From Flavobacteriaceae bacterium (lineage in GTDB: Bacteria; Bacteroidota; Bacteroidia; Flavobacteriales; Flavobacteriaceae): a stretch of 6,710 nucleotides of DNA. Of this stretch, positions 1 through 6,699 are shown in pieces. The notes under the pieces are model-generated. The model had not been told where the DNA came from. It ran no database searches and was given only the letters and a program-made list of their open reading frames with translations. The first letter of the stretch is position 1. Each line of letters starts with the position of its first letter. Location: the NCBI GenBank assembly GCA_002690085.1, contig NZDM01000014.1, positions 4,396-11,105 of the forward strand, written 5' to 3'. Made by a program: the position numbers and the translations under genes.

Positions 1-706
1 AAAGCATTTCTTGGGCTTCTAAAAGAATTGGTGCTTTGGTTTTAGCTTCTTCTTTAGTGTACCCTTGCGCTTCTAATTCGGCTATTTCGGTCTTATAAAC
101 TTGATCGAATTTTACATAAAAATTTCCCACAAATTTATCGCCTTTCAGGGCTGAACTTTCCGGAGTTTGACCTTCGCCATAGCGCTGCCAGGCAAGCATG
201 CTTTTACAAATGTGAATACCGCGGTCATTGATGATTTGAGTTTTATAAACCTTGTGCCCTGCCGCCTTTAAAATCTGAGCGACACTGTAACCCATAAGAT
301 TGTTGCGTATATGGCCTAAATGAAGGGGTTTGTTGGTATTGGGAGATGAGTATTCTACCATCACTGCCCCTTTAGTAGAAGGGTCCGAAAAGCCATAGTT
401 TGAATCAGAATTTAAAGCCCGGAAAATTTCCATATAATAGGCATCGCAAAGCACAAGATTTAAAAAACCTTTAACCACATTAAAACCAACAACTTCTTCT
501 GAATTTTCAACCAAATACTGCCCCAATTGTTCTCCCAATACTGCAGGGTTCATTTTGACCTTTCTTAACATTGGAAATGTAACAACAGTGATGTCCCCTT
601 CAAAATCTTTACGGGTAGATTGAAACTCAACCGACCCAATGGATGAAGAAAACAGCATCTCAAACGCAGTTTGTATGTGCTTCGATAAACGAGATTGAAG
701 GTGCAT
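1..706 (-). CDS. argS: Arginyl-tRNA synthetase, N-terminal 235 residues (3' end outside window)
   Basis: Charges tRNA-Arg with arginine in the cytoplasm. The reading frame is open from the ATG at 704-706 to the left edge, giving 235 of roughly 590 expected residues. Residues 1 to about 100 form the N-terminal additional domain typical of ArgRS, with RKDFEGDITVV near residues 38-48. The class I catalytic core follows: SSPNTNKPLHLGH carries the HIGH-type ATP motif as HLGH at residues 129-132, and INDRGIHICKSM at 159-170 is a family signature. The KMSKS loop and the anticodon-binding domain lie outside the window. I chose the ATG at 706 because the protein from there (MHLQSRLSKHI...) matches the usual ArgRS N-terminus; the frame stays open a little further upstream but has no better start. 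It lies 47 bases downstream of ctlX with its own -7 box, so it may be transcribed both alone and by read-through. Nothing suggests that the gene itself is broken; the window edge cuts it. Confidence 0.95.
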   Translation of the reverse strand, partial: MHLQSRLSKHIQTAFEMLFSSSIGSVEFQSTRKDFEGDITVVTFPMLRKVKMNPAVLGEQLGQYLVENSEEVVGFNVVKGFLNLVLCDAYYMEIFRALNSDSNYGFSDPSTKGAVMVEYSSPNTNKPLHLGHIRNNLMGYSVAQILKAAGHKVYKTQIINDRGIHICKSMLAWQRYGEGQTPESSALKGDKFVGNFYVKFDQVYKTEIAELEAQGYTKEEAKTKAPILLEAQEML

Positions 707-726
707 TAGGCGTTCTATTTCAATTT

Positions 727-734
727 CAAAGATA
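727..734 (-). promoter_or_regulatory. Candidate argS promoter, -7 box TATCTTTG
   Basis: Read on the minus strand, the octamer TATCTTTG is a perfect match to the Bacteroidota -7 consensus TAnnTTTG. It lies 20 bases before the argS start, which would leave a leader of only about 12-15 bases. No TTG -33 element is found at the usual 17-23 base spacing, so the match is half a promoter only. It falls in the 47-base gap between ctlX and argS. Confidence 0.45.
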
Positions 735-753
735 CATTTTTTTAAAGCTAAAT

Positions 754-1695
754 TTAAGTCGCTTTAGGCAAAAATATCTCAGCCATCATGCATCGCGCAC
801 TCCCCCCGCCACAAGCTTCTATGGTAGGTAAGGGACTTGAAATGATGGAACCGTGGTTTTCAAGGACTTTTATTTGAGCTGGTTCTAGACAATCAAAAGC
901 AGATTGACTCATAACGAGGTAAGGAATTTCATCGGTACCTTTTAATTGAAGCATATTACCCGCAAATTGATGAACTTGACTTTCTGAAATATCAATGATT
1001 TGTTTACCGTCTTGCTTTAAATGCATCAAAACATTTTTACGTTCCTTTTTATCGTCAATTGAAGCCAGGCAAACGACTGCAAAGCGGTCTCCAATACACA
1101 TCATGACATTGGTATGGTATATTTTCTTGCGCGCTTCAGCCACGGTTTGATAGGCTGAAAAAATGACGGGAAAATAATCAAAATCTTCGCAAAACTCGAT
1201 AAACAATCCCTCGTCTGCACGAGGTGAAAGGGCGCAATACGCTTTTCTGTTTATACGGTCTAAAATAACACTGCCTGTTCCTTCTAAGAATACCGAAGCA
1301 GCTTCAGCATTTGTGTAATCTTGAACAAAATTGATTAAAAATCCTTGTTTTTCCACACCTTGCAATATAGATTCTTTGCGTTCCAAACGTCTATTTTTAG
1401 CAAACATTGGATACAGTGCAATGGATCCATTACTGTGAAATGAAATCCAATTATTCGGGAAGATAGAATCTGGGGTATCAAATTCTTGGGTGTCGTTCAT
1501 GACAATGACTTGAATCCCGACCGCTCTTAATTTATCTACAAAAGCATCAAACTCCTGAACCGCCTTACTGTTGATGGCTGAAGGGCTTAAATTAGCTAGA
1601 ACTTTCTGATAATAATTGTTAACGGCTGTTTGCTCGTTCATTCGAAATTGAATGGGGCGAATCATTAAGATGCTATTGCTGATTTGGCAATTCAT
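754..1695 (-). CDS. ctlX: CtlX-type pentein hydrolase, probable citrulline hydrolase
   Basis: A 313-residue cytoplasmic protein of the pentein (guanidino-group-modifying) superfamily, resembling the group annotated as citrulline utilisation hydrolase CtlX. Visible motifs are MIRP (11-14), FPNNW (79-83), LEGTGS (137-142), YHTNVMM (193-199) with the probable catalytic His194, and CGGGSARCMMAEIF (295-308) with the probable nucleophile Cys302. Compared with arginine deiminase, EGGD has become EGTG and HxD has become HTN, so both aspartates that bind the guanidinium group are replaced. This argues against arginine and for an uncharged ureido substrate such as citrulline, giving ornithine, CO2 and ammonia; that reaction is inferred. 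The ATG lies one base after the stop of the preceding pentein gene (TGA-T-ATG), so the two are probably translationally coupled. Met11 is a possible later start, but the one-base spacing favours the first ATG. There is no signal peptide or membrane segment. Confidence 0.85.
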   Translation of the reverse strand: MNCQISNSILMIRPIQFRMNEQTAVNNYYQKVLANLSPSAINSKAVQEFDAFVDKLRAVGIQVIVMNDTQEFDTPDSIFPNNWISFHSNGSIALYPMFAKNRRLERKESILQGVEKQGFLINFVQDYTNAEAASVFLEGTGSVILDRINRKAYCALSPRADEGLFIEFCEDFDYFPVIFSAYQTVAEARKKIYHTNVMMCIGDRFAVVCLASIDDKKERKNVLMHLKQDGKQIIDISESQVHQFAGNMLQLKGTDEIPYLVMSQSAFDCLEPAQIKVLENHGSIISSPLPTIEACGGGSARCMMAEIFLPKAT

Positions 1696-1696
1696 A

Positions 1697-2611
1697 TCAA
1701 GTGCGAATTAATGGCATGGTTGAACAACGAAACAACCCGCCTTGTTTAGAAATTTCTGAATATGCAACTTCTTCAACAATAAAACCTTGAAGGCGTAGCC
1801 ATTGGTTCAGACGGGTGAAATTTTTTTCTGAAACAACAATGTCTTCTGAAATTGAAAATACATTACAATTCATGCTGGCCATTTCAGTTTTGGAAGCTTG
1901 GAATAAATTTTCTTTTCCAAACAGATTCTCTAAAAATTGACAGTCCAAAGGATTTAAAAACCCTGCTTTATGAATCAAGGCTTTGCCCTTCCCTATAGGC
2001 TGGAAACAACAATCCAAATGCAGGGCATTTTCTTCAGGTTCGGTATTGGACTTTTTAAGCTCAAAAGTTTTAAGAATCTTGTGAGGAAACAATGATTTAA
2101 GAGCATCAATAGCCTTTTGATTTGTACGTGCAGTAATAAAGTCAGAATAATCAGAACCTGTGTAGACACCAACAAATAAATAATCATTGAAAAGAATAAC
2201 GTCACCCCCTTCAATATGACATGTTTCGGGCAATTCAATAATTTTTGTTGAATCAATTTGGTCTAAAATATAAGACATGGCAGAAAACTCATTTTCACGA
2301 TCGGGTAAAATATTGGATTTTATGATTTTATCGTCAATGACAAACGCAACATCTCTAACAAAAATCTGGTTGCAATTAGGGATGATATGAGGCCTAAAAA
2401 CAGTCACATTGTAACGCTTAAAAACATCTTCTAATGCATTTATTTCCTCTAACATTTGTAGCTCCAAAGGATAGGTGCCGGCTTTGACATGCATTAAACT
2501 GCTTGGGTCATAACACGCTGCTGGAGTGGGTGTAGGGCCATTGTTCTGTGCTGTTCCTAGAACGACCGCTTTCAATCGATTGGTTTCATTGACAACATTC
2601 AACTGAATCAT
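1697..2611 (-). CDS. Arginine deiminase / dimethylargininase-like pentein hydrolase
   Basis: A 304-residue soluble pentein-superfamily protein of the type annotated as dimethylarginine dimethylaminohydrolase, arginine deiminase or amidinotransferase family. The motifs appear in the expected order: FVRD (84-87), EGGD (134-137), HLD (198-200) with the probable catalytic His198, and GGLFRCSTMPL (291-301) with the probable nucleophile Cys296, only eight residues from the C-terminus. EGGD and HxD carry the two aspartates that grip the guanidinium group in arginine deiminase, and RCSTMPL resembles the C-terminal RCMSMPL of deiminases. As I recall, dimethylargininases have HLK instead of HLD, so arginine to citrulline plus ammonia seems more likely than action on methylated arginine. 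An amidinotransferase cannot be excluded. It starts 15 bases after the gltA stop, with no Shine-Dalgarno sequence and no promoter or terminator between, so it is probably cotranscribed with gltA and ctlX. Confidence 0.85.
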   Translation of the reverse strand: MIQLNVVNETNRLKAVVLGTAQNNGPTPTPAACYDPSSLMHVKAGTYPLELQMLEEINALEDVFKRYNVTVFRPHIIPNCNQIFVRDVAFVIDDKIIKSNILPDRENEFSAMSYILDQIDSTKIIELPETCHIEGGDVILFNDYLFVGVYTGSDYSDFITARTNQKAIDALKSLFPHKILKTFELKKSNTEPEENALHLDCCFQPIGKGKALIHKAGFLNPLDCQFLENLFGKENLFQASKTEMASMNCNVFSISEDIVVSEKNFTRLNQWLRLQGFIVEEVAYSEISKQGGLFRCSTMPLIRT

Positions 2612-2626
2612 AACAAAAGTTTATAT

Positions 2627-3928
2627 CTAGTCTCTACAAGACTCGAAAGGACGGTAACTGTTTCCAGTATAAACCTGACGGGGGCGACCAATGGGTTCTT
2701 TTCGCAATCGCATTTCACGCCAATGACCAATCCACCCAGGCAAACGGCCCAAGGCAAACATGACTGTGAACATGTCCACAGGAATTCCCATCGCACGGTA
2801 AATAATACCAGAATAAAAGTCAACATTTGGATAAAGTTTGCGATCGACAAAATAAGGGTCAGAGAGAGCTTCTTTTTCAAGTGCTTTTGCAATTTCTAAA
2901 ATGGGATCATCCACCCCTAAGTCATTTAGAACTTCATCTGCTGCTACCTTTATGATTTTAGCACGAGGATCAAAGTTTTTATACACCCTGTGACCAAAGC
3001 CCATTAACCTAAAAGGGTCACTTTTATCTTTAGCTTTAGCCATATATTTTTTTGTATCACCTCCATCCTCTTTGATCGATTCTAACATTTCAAGTACGGC
3101 TTGATTAGCACCTCCATGTAATGGGCCCCACAGGGCAGAAATACCTGAAGATATAGAAGCAAATAGACCTGCATGTGAAGATCCAACAATACGAACTGTG
3201 GAAGTAGAACAATTTTGCTCATGATCCGCATGTAAAATAAGAAGCTTGTTCAAGGCTTTTACTAAAACAGGATTTTCAACGTAATCCTTATTTGGTTTTT
3301 TAAACATCATTTTTAAGATGTTTTCAACATAGCCGAGATTATTATCCCCGTACTCTAACGGCAATCCATGCTTTTTTCTGTATGTCCATGTGACTAAAAC
3401 GGGAATTTTACCCAAAACCATAACAATGTTGTCATACAATGCCTGTTTGCTTCGCTCATAGTTAATGCTGTTAATTTGGTCTTTAGATGGGTTAAAAGCG
3501 GTTAAAGCACTTGTTAAAGATGAGAGAATACCCATTGGGTGGGCTGCTTTTGGAAAAGCATCTAATATTTTACGAATGTCGTCATCAACAATAGAGCTCT
3601 CTTTAATATCTTCATGAAATTTATTCAGTTCTTGTAAAGTTGGAAGTTCACCAAAAATTAGTAGAAAGGCTACCTCTAAAAAATCGGCCTTTTCAGCCAG
3701 TTCTTCAATTGAATAGCCACGGTATCTCAAAACTCCTTTTTCTCCGTCTAAAAACGTAATACCACTCTGACAAGAACCGGTATTTTTAAAACCCGGATCT
3801 ATTGTAATAATTCCGCCGGTAGCGGCTCTGAGAGAGCTTATGTTAATTGCTTTTTCTTGTTCCGTCCCTTGAACAATAGGAAGGTCGAAAGTTTCACCAT
3901 TGATTTTTAAAGATACTTTTTCTGACAT
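2627..3928 (-). CDS. gltA: Citrate synthase
   Basis: Condenses oxaloacetate with acetyl-CoA to citrate, the entry step of the TCA cycle, in the cytoplasm. The 433-residue protein is full length for the Gram-negative hexameric type (E. coli enzyme about 427), with the extra N-terminal beta domain (about residues 1-50) that distinguishes it from the shorter dimeric enzymes. The active site is complete: HADHEQNCSTSTVR at 233-246, GPLHGGANQA with catalytic His271, GFGHRVYK with His313, and NVDFYSGI with catalytic Asp370. The C-terminal GRPRQVYTG at 414-422 holds a conserved substrate-binding Arg region. The ATG at 3926-3928 fits the family N-terminus (MSEKVSLKINGE). A good TAnnTTTG promoter lies 33 bases upstream of the start. 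It is probably the first gene of an operon with the two pentein hydrolases, because only 15 bases separate it from the next gene. Confidence 0.97.
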   Translation of the reverse strand: MSEKVSLKINGETFDLPIVQGTEQEKAINISSLRAATGGIITIDPGFKNTGSCQSGITFLDGEKGVLRYRGYSIEELAEKADFLEVAFLLIFGELPTLQELNKFHEDIKESSIVDDDIRKILDAFPKAAHPMGILSSLTSALTAFNPSKDQINSINYERSKQALYDNIVMVLGKIPVLVTWTYRKKHGLPLEYGDNNLGYVENILKMMFKKPNKDYVENPVLVKALNKLLILHADHEQNCSTSTVRIVGSSHAGLFASISSGISALWGPLHGGANQAVLEMLESIKEDGGDTKKYMAKAKDKSDPFRLMGFGHRVYKNFDPRAKIIKVAADEVLNDLGVDDPILEIAKALEKEALSDPYFVDRKLYPNVDFYSGIIYRAMGIPVDMFTVMFALGRLPGWIGHWREMRLRKEPIGRPRQVYTGNSYRPFESCRD

Positions 3929-3961
3929 TTGATCTAATGAATTGATGTGGATTTAAGAATA

Positions 3962-3992
3962 CAAATGTAGTAAAATGCCTCGGTTTTATCAA
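3962..3992 (-). promoter_or_regulatory. gltA promoter (TTG - 20 bp - TACATTTG)
   Basis: On the minus strand a TTG (3990-3992) is followed after 20 bases by TACATTTG (3962-3969). This matches the Bacteroidota housekeeping promoter, TTG at -33 and TAnnTTTG at -7 with a spacer of 17-23. Transcription would start near 3955, leaving a leader of about 27 bases before the gltA ATG. It is the best promoter in the window and probably drives gltA and the two hydrolase genes after it. The rest of the 151-base eno-gltA gap shows no small gene and no convincing terminator. Confidence 0.65.
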
Positions 3993-4002
3993 TTAGAAAA
4001 CC
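3982..4002. repeat. Small inverted repeat at the gltA promoter
   Basis: GGTTTT (3982-3987) and AAAACC (3997-4002) are perfect 6-base inverted arms around a 9-base centre that contains the TTG -33 element of the gltA promoter. A dimeric regulator could bind such a site and block or assist RNA polymerase. The arms are short and AT-rich, so chance is a real alternative. It lies upstream of the inferred transcript start and so cannot be an attenuator of gltA. Confidence 0.3.
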
Positions 4003-4079
4003 AGTTTATTGCAGCTTTGAAATAAAAATAGTGCCATGTTGAAATGACGTTATTATAAAAAATAAATTCTCAAACGGAT

Positions 4080-5369
4080 TTAATTTATCTTAAAAGCATT
4101 GTTTTGAGGATAGTAGGCCTCTTCCTTTAAAGCTTCCTCAATGCGCAGCAATTGGTTGTATTTTGCCATACGGTCACTTCTAGATGCTGACCCTGTTTTG
4201 ATTTGTCCAGTGCTTAATGCGACGGCTAAATCAGCAATGGTGTTGTCTTCTGTTTCTCCAGAGCGATGTGACATTACCGAGGTATAGCCCGCTTCATGGG
4301 CCATATTAACAGCTGCAATTGTTTCTGTCAAAGTCCCTATTTGATTGACTTTAACTAAAATTGAATTGGCAATCTTGTTTTTAATGCCTTTTGAGAGCCG
4401 CTCTACATTGGTCACAAATAGATCATCCCCTACAAGTTGAACTTTATCTCCAATCTTTTCTGTCAAATACTTCCAGCCATCCCAGTCGTTTTCATCCATG
4501 CCATCTTCAATGGAAATAATAGGATATTTTTTAGCTAGTTCGGCTAAATAATCTGCTTGCTCTTGACTGGTTCTCACTTTTCCTAAGGGCCCTTCAAATT
4601 TTGAATAGTCATATTTGCCATCCACATAAAATTCTGCAGAGGCACAATCCAAGGCAATCATTACCTCATCACCCAGGGAATATCCAGCATTTTTTACGGC
4701 TATTGCAATGGTATCAAGTGCATCCTCTGTTCCGTCGAGCGTGGGTGCAAAACCACCCTCATCTCCAACAGCGGTACTCAAGTTTCGGTCGTGTAAAACT
4801 TTTTTGAGGTTGTGAAAAATTTCAGTGCCCATTTGCATGGCGTGGGTGAAATTTTTGGCTTTCACAGGCATAACCATAAATTCCTGAAAGGCAATAGGTG
4901 CATCACTGTGCGATCCACCATTGATAATATTCATCATGGGTACCGGCAATGTTTTGGCGTTTTCTCCTCCGATATATTGGTATAGTGAAGTTTTAGAGGC
5001 AGCAGCGGCGGCTTTGGCTACAGCTAAAGACACGCCTAAAATAGCGTTGGCACCAAGTTTTGATTTGTTGGGAGTACCGTCTAAATCAATCATGGTTTTA
5101 TCGATCATTTCTTGTTCAAATACCGAAAGGCCTTGCAGTGCATCGGCAAGAACAGCATTGACATTTACAACCGCTTGTGAAACTCCCTTACCCATGTAAG
5201 CAGCACCACCATCGCGAAGCTCAACGGCTTCGTGTTCTCCAGTAGAGGCTCCTGATGGGACCGCAGCCCGTCCAAAAAAACCATTGTCGGTAGTAACATC
5301 TACTTCAACGGTGGGGTTGCCTCTTGAATCTAAAATTTGTCTGGCATGAATTTTCGCAATGGTGCTCAT
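4080..5369 (-). CDS. eno: Enolase (phosphopyruvate hydratase)
   Basis: Interconverts 2-phosphoglycerate and phosphoenolpyruvate in glycolysis and gluconeogenesis. The 429-residue protein is full length (E. coli 432). Residues 1 to about 135 form the N-terminal capping domain, with ARQILDSRGNPTVEV (9-23) and the flexible loop GASTGEHEAVELRDG (40-54). The rest is the barrel: GGSHSD (151-156), VGDEGG with the catalytic Glu204, metal ligands Asp241 (ALDCA), Glu288 (SIEDG) and Asp315 (VGDDLF), catalytic Lys340 (LVKVNQIG), and SHRSGETED (367-375), the enolase signature region. No key residue is missing. The ATG at 5367-5369 gives the standard start MSTIAKIHARQILDSRG. It stands alone between gaps of 139 bases (carA side) and 151 bases (gltA side), so it may be its own transcript or part of a longer one. 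No strong terminator follows it. Confidence 0.98.
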   Translation of the reverse strand: MSTIAKIHARQILDSRGNPTVEVDVTTDNGFFGRAAVPSGASTGEHEAVELRDGGAAYMGKGVSQAVVNVNAVLADALQGLSVFEQEMIDKTMIDLDGTPNKSKLGANAILGVSLAVAKAAAAASKTSLYQYIGGENAKTLPVPMMNIINGGSHSDAPIAFQEFMVMPVKAKNFTHAMQMGTEIFHNLKKVLHDRNLSTAVGDEGGFAPTLDGTEDALDTIAIAVKNAGYSLGDEVMIALDCASAEFYVDGKYDYSKFEGPLGKVRTSQEQADYLAELAKKYPIISIEDGMDENDWDGWKYLTEKIGDKVQLVGDDLFVTNVERLSKGIKNKIANSILVKVNQIGTLTETIAAVNMAHEAGYTSVMSHRSGETEDNTIADLAVALSTGQIKTGSASRSDRMAKYNQLLRIEEALKEEAYYPQNNAFKIN

Positions 5370-5404
5370 AAAAAATCTTTTGTTTGATTAACGCTGTAAA
5401 AATA

Positions 5405-5412
5405 CAAAAATG
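5405..5412 (-). promoter_or_regulatory. Weak candidate eno promoter, -7 box CATTTTTG
   Basis: On the minus strand CATTTTTG differs from TAnnTTTG at one base and lies 35 bases before the eno ATG, almost the same distance as the gltA -7 box from its start (33). The bases just after the two boxes are also alike (TATTTTTA here, TATTCTTA at gltA). There is no TTG at the right spacing upstream. The rest of the 139-base carA-eno gap shows no gene and no clear terminator. Confidence 0.3.
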
Positions 5413-5508
5413 AAACCTTATGACGCATTATAAAATTGTGAAATGGTCGTTATTAACTACATCCTTTTCGTGTCAGACTTGAGTAAAAAAGGAACTTAAA
5501 ATCGTTTT

Positions 5509-6606
5509 TTATTTCAAAAGCGCGATGAAATCATCAAATAGATATGACGAGTCATGTGGTCCAGGACTGGCCTCAGGATGGTACTGAACAGAAAAACATT
5601 TTTTATTTTTTACGGCTAAACCTGCAACGGTATTGTCGTTGAGGTGCAAATGGGTAATTTCAAGACCGGGATGGGACTCTGCCTCCTCTCTTTGCACCGC
5701 AAATCCATGATTTTGTGAGGTAATTTCACCTTTTCCTGTTTTTAAATTCTTAACAGGATGGTTGATGCCGCGATGGCCATTGTACATTTTATAGGTAGAA
5801 ACTCCGTTTGCCAAGGCGATGACTTGATGCCCTAGGCATATTCCAAAAAGCGGTAAATTTTTCTCAATAACAGTTTTGGCAAGCGCTTGTGCTTCTGAAA
5901 GAGGTTCTGGATCTCCAGGTCCGTTTGAAAGAAAATATCCATCCGGATTCCAAGCGCTCAAATCTTCAAAAGTAGCATCAAAAGGGAATACTTTTATATA
6001 GGCGTCACGTTTTGCAAAATTTCTCAAGATATTTTTCTTAATTCCAATATCCAAAGCTGCAATTTTATAGCTTGCATTTTCATCACCAAAATAGTAAGGT
6101 TCCTTGGTTGAAACTTTAGAAGCCAATTCTAATCCTTCCATGTTGGGCACTTCCGAAAGCTGTTGTTTTAAACCATCTATATTGTCAATTTCAGTAGATA
6201 TGACTGCATTCATAGCACCATTTTCGCGGATGTAACTGACAAGAGCTCTTGTATCTACATCAGAAATAGCGAAAAGATCATTGACCTCAAAAAAGTCCAA
6301 AAGACTGCCATTTGAATCGATGCGCGAGTAGTCATAACTAAAGTTTTTACAAATTAAGCCTGCAATCTTAATGCTGTCTGATTCCACTTCTGAAGCATTG
6401 ACACCATAGTTGCCAATATGAACATTTGCAGTGACCATTAATTGACCAAAATAGGAGGGATCCGTGAAAATTTCTTGATAGCCCGTCATTCCCGTGTTGA
6501 AGCAAACTTCTCCAAAAGCAGTCCCTTCTTTTCCAATTGCTTTTCCATAAAATATGGTACCATCAGCGAGCAAAAGAATGGCTTTTTTTCTTGATTTATA
6601 TTTCAT
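5509..6606 (-). CDS. carA: Carbamoyl-phosphate synthase small (glutaminase) subunit
   Basis: Hydrolyses glutamine and passes ammonia to the large subunit CarB, which makes carbamoyl phosphate for arginine and pyrimidine synthesis. The 365-residue protein is slightly shorter than the E. coli subunit (about 382) and complete. Residues 1 to about 145 form the CPSase small-chain domain, with NTGMTGYQEIFTDPSYFGQ (37-55) and DVDTRAL (116-122). Residues from about 180 form the class I glutamine amidotransferase domain: NGPGDPEPL (228-236), LFGICLGHQ with nucleophile Cys257, GHRGINHPV (277-285), SQNHGFAV (297-304), and QYHPEASPGPHDS with catalytic His343 and Glu345. The ATG at 6604-6606 gives the usual start MKYKSRKKAILLLADGTIF. 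carB is not adjacent downstream, where eno lies, so the two subunits are encoded apart, at least on this side. A terminator upstream isolates it from the preceding gene. Confidence 0.97.
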   Translation of the reverse strand: MKYKSRKKAILLLADGTIFYGKAIGKEGTAFGEVCFNTGMTGYQEIFTDPSYFGQLMVTANVHIGNYGVNASEVESDSIKIAGLICKNFSYDYSRIDSNGSLLDFFEVNDLFAISDVDTRALVSYIRENGAMNAVISTEIDNIDGLKQQLSEVPNMEGLELASKVSTKEPYYFGDENASYKIAALDIGIKKNILRNFAKRDAYIKVFPFDATFEDLSAWNPDGYFLSNGPGDPEPLSEAQALAKTVIEKNLPLFGICLGHQVIALANGVSTYKMYNGHRGINHPVKNLKTGKGEITSQNHGFAVQREEAESHPGLEITHLHLNDNTVAGLAVKNKKCFSVQYHPEASPGPHDSSYLFDDFIALLK

Positions 6607-6631
6607 AATTATAGGAATGTTGTAAGTCTAA

Positions 6632-6639
6632 CAAAATTG
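6632..6639 (-). promoter_or_regulatory. Weak candidate carA promoter, -7 box CAATTTTG
   Basis: On the minus strand CAATTTTG is one base off the TAnnTTTG consensus and lies 25 bases before the carA ATG, just after the terminator U-tract. There is no TTG at -33, because that region is the terminator hairpin itself. A promoter is expected here if the terminator is efficient; otherwise carA would depend on read-through. Confidence 0.25.
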
Positions 6640-6642
6640 CAT

Positions 6643-6675
6643 AAAAAAAAGGATAAACTAAAAAAGTTTATCCTT
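6643..6675 (-). terminator. Rho-independent terminator of the gene upstream of carA
   Basis: AAGGATAAACT (6649-6659) and AGTTTATCCTT (6665-6675) pair perfectly over 11 bases around a 5-base loop. Read on the minus strand the hairpin is followed by a run of Ts (complement of the A-run 6643-6650, partly used in the stem), as expected for intrinsic termination of a minus-strand transcript entering from the right edge. On the plus strand the following bases (TTATTATTTC) are a poorer tract, so the minus-strand direction is preferred. It lies between the upstream gene and carA. Confidence 0.85.
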
Positions 6676-6699
6676 ATTATTTCAAATGATTATTAACAT

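Noticed and set aside
643..831. Plus-strand open frame of 62 codons
   Set aside because: It lies antisense to the argS 5' end and the ctlX 3' end, has no recognisable domain, and is explained by those genes.
1993..2256. Minus-strand 87-codon frame rich in Leu and Ile, resembling a membrane protein
   Set aside because: It is an out-of-frame shadow inside the ADI-like hydrolase gene, whose own frame has clear family motifs.
2629..2643. Small hairpin AGTCT/AGACT at the gltA stop codon
   Set aside because: It has five base pairs, no T-tract, and overlaps coding sequence; it is probably chance.
2608..2892. Minus-strand 94-codon frame overlapping the gltA 3' end
   Set aside because: It is an alternative frame of gltA; the hydrophobic look comes from frame-shifted conserved codons.
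4057..4082. Possible weak terminator after eno: 5-base AT stem followed by six Ts on the minus strand
   Set aside because: The stem is only TAAAT/ATTTA around a 10-base loop, too weak to call.
4601..5199. Plus-strand open frames antisense to eno (4601-4807 and 4921-5199)
   Set aside because: Both lie wholly inside the conserved enolase gene on the other strand and have no features of their own.
5430..5440. TATAAT-like hexamer on the minus strand upstream of eno
   Set aside because: The promoter signals elsewhere point to the Bacteroidota consensus, and no TTGACA-like partner lies at the right distance.
5462..5493. Inverted TCCTTTT/AAAAGGA in the carA-eno gap
   Set aside because: The loop is 18 bases and no T-run follows on the minus strand, so it fits neither a terminator nor a clear operator.
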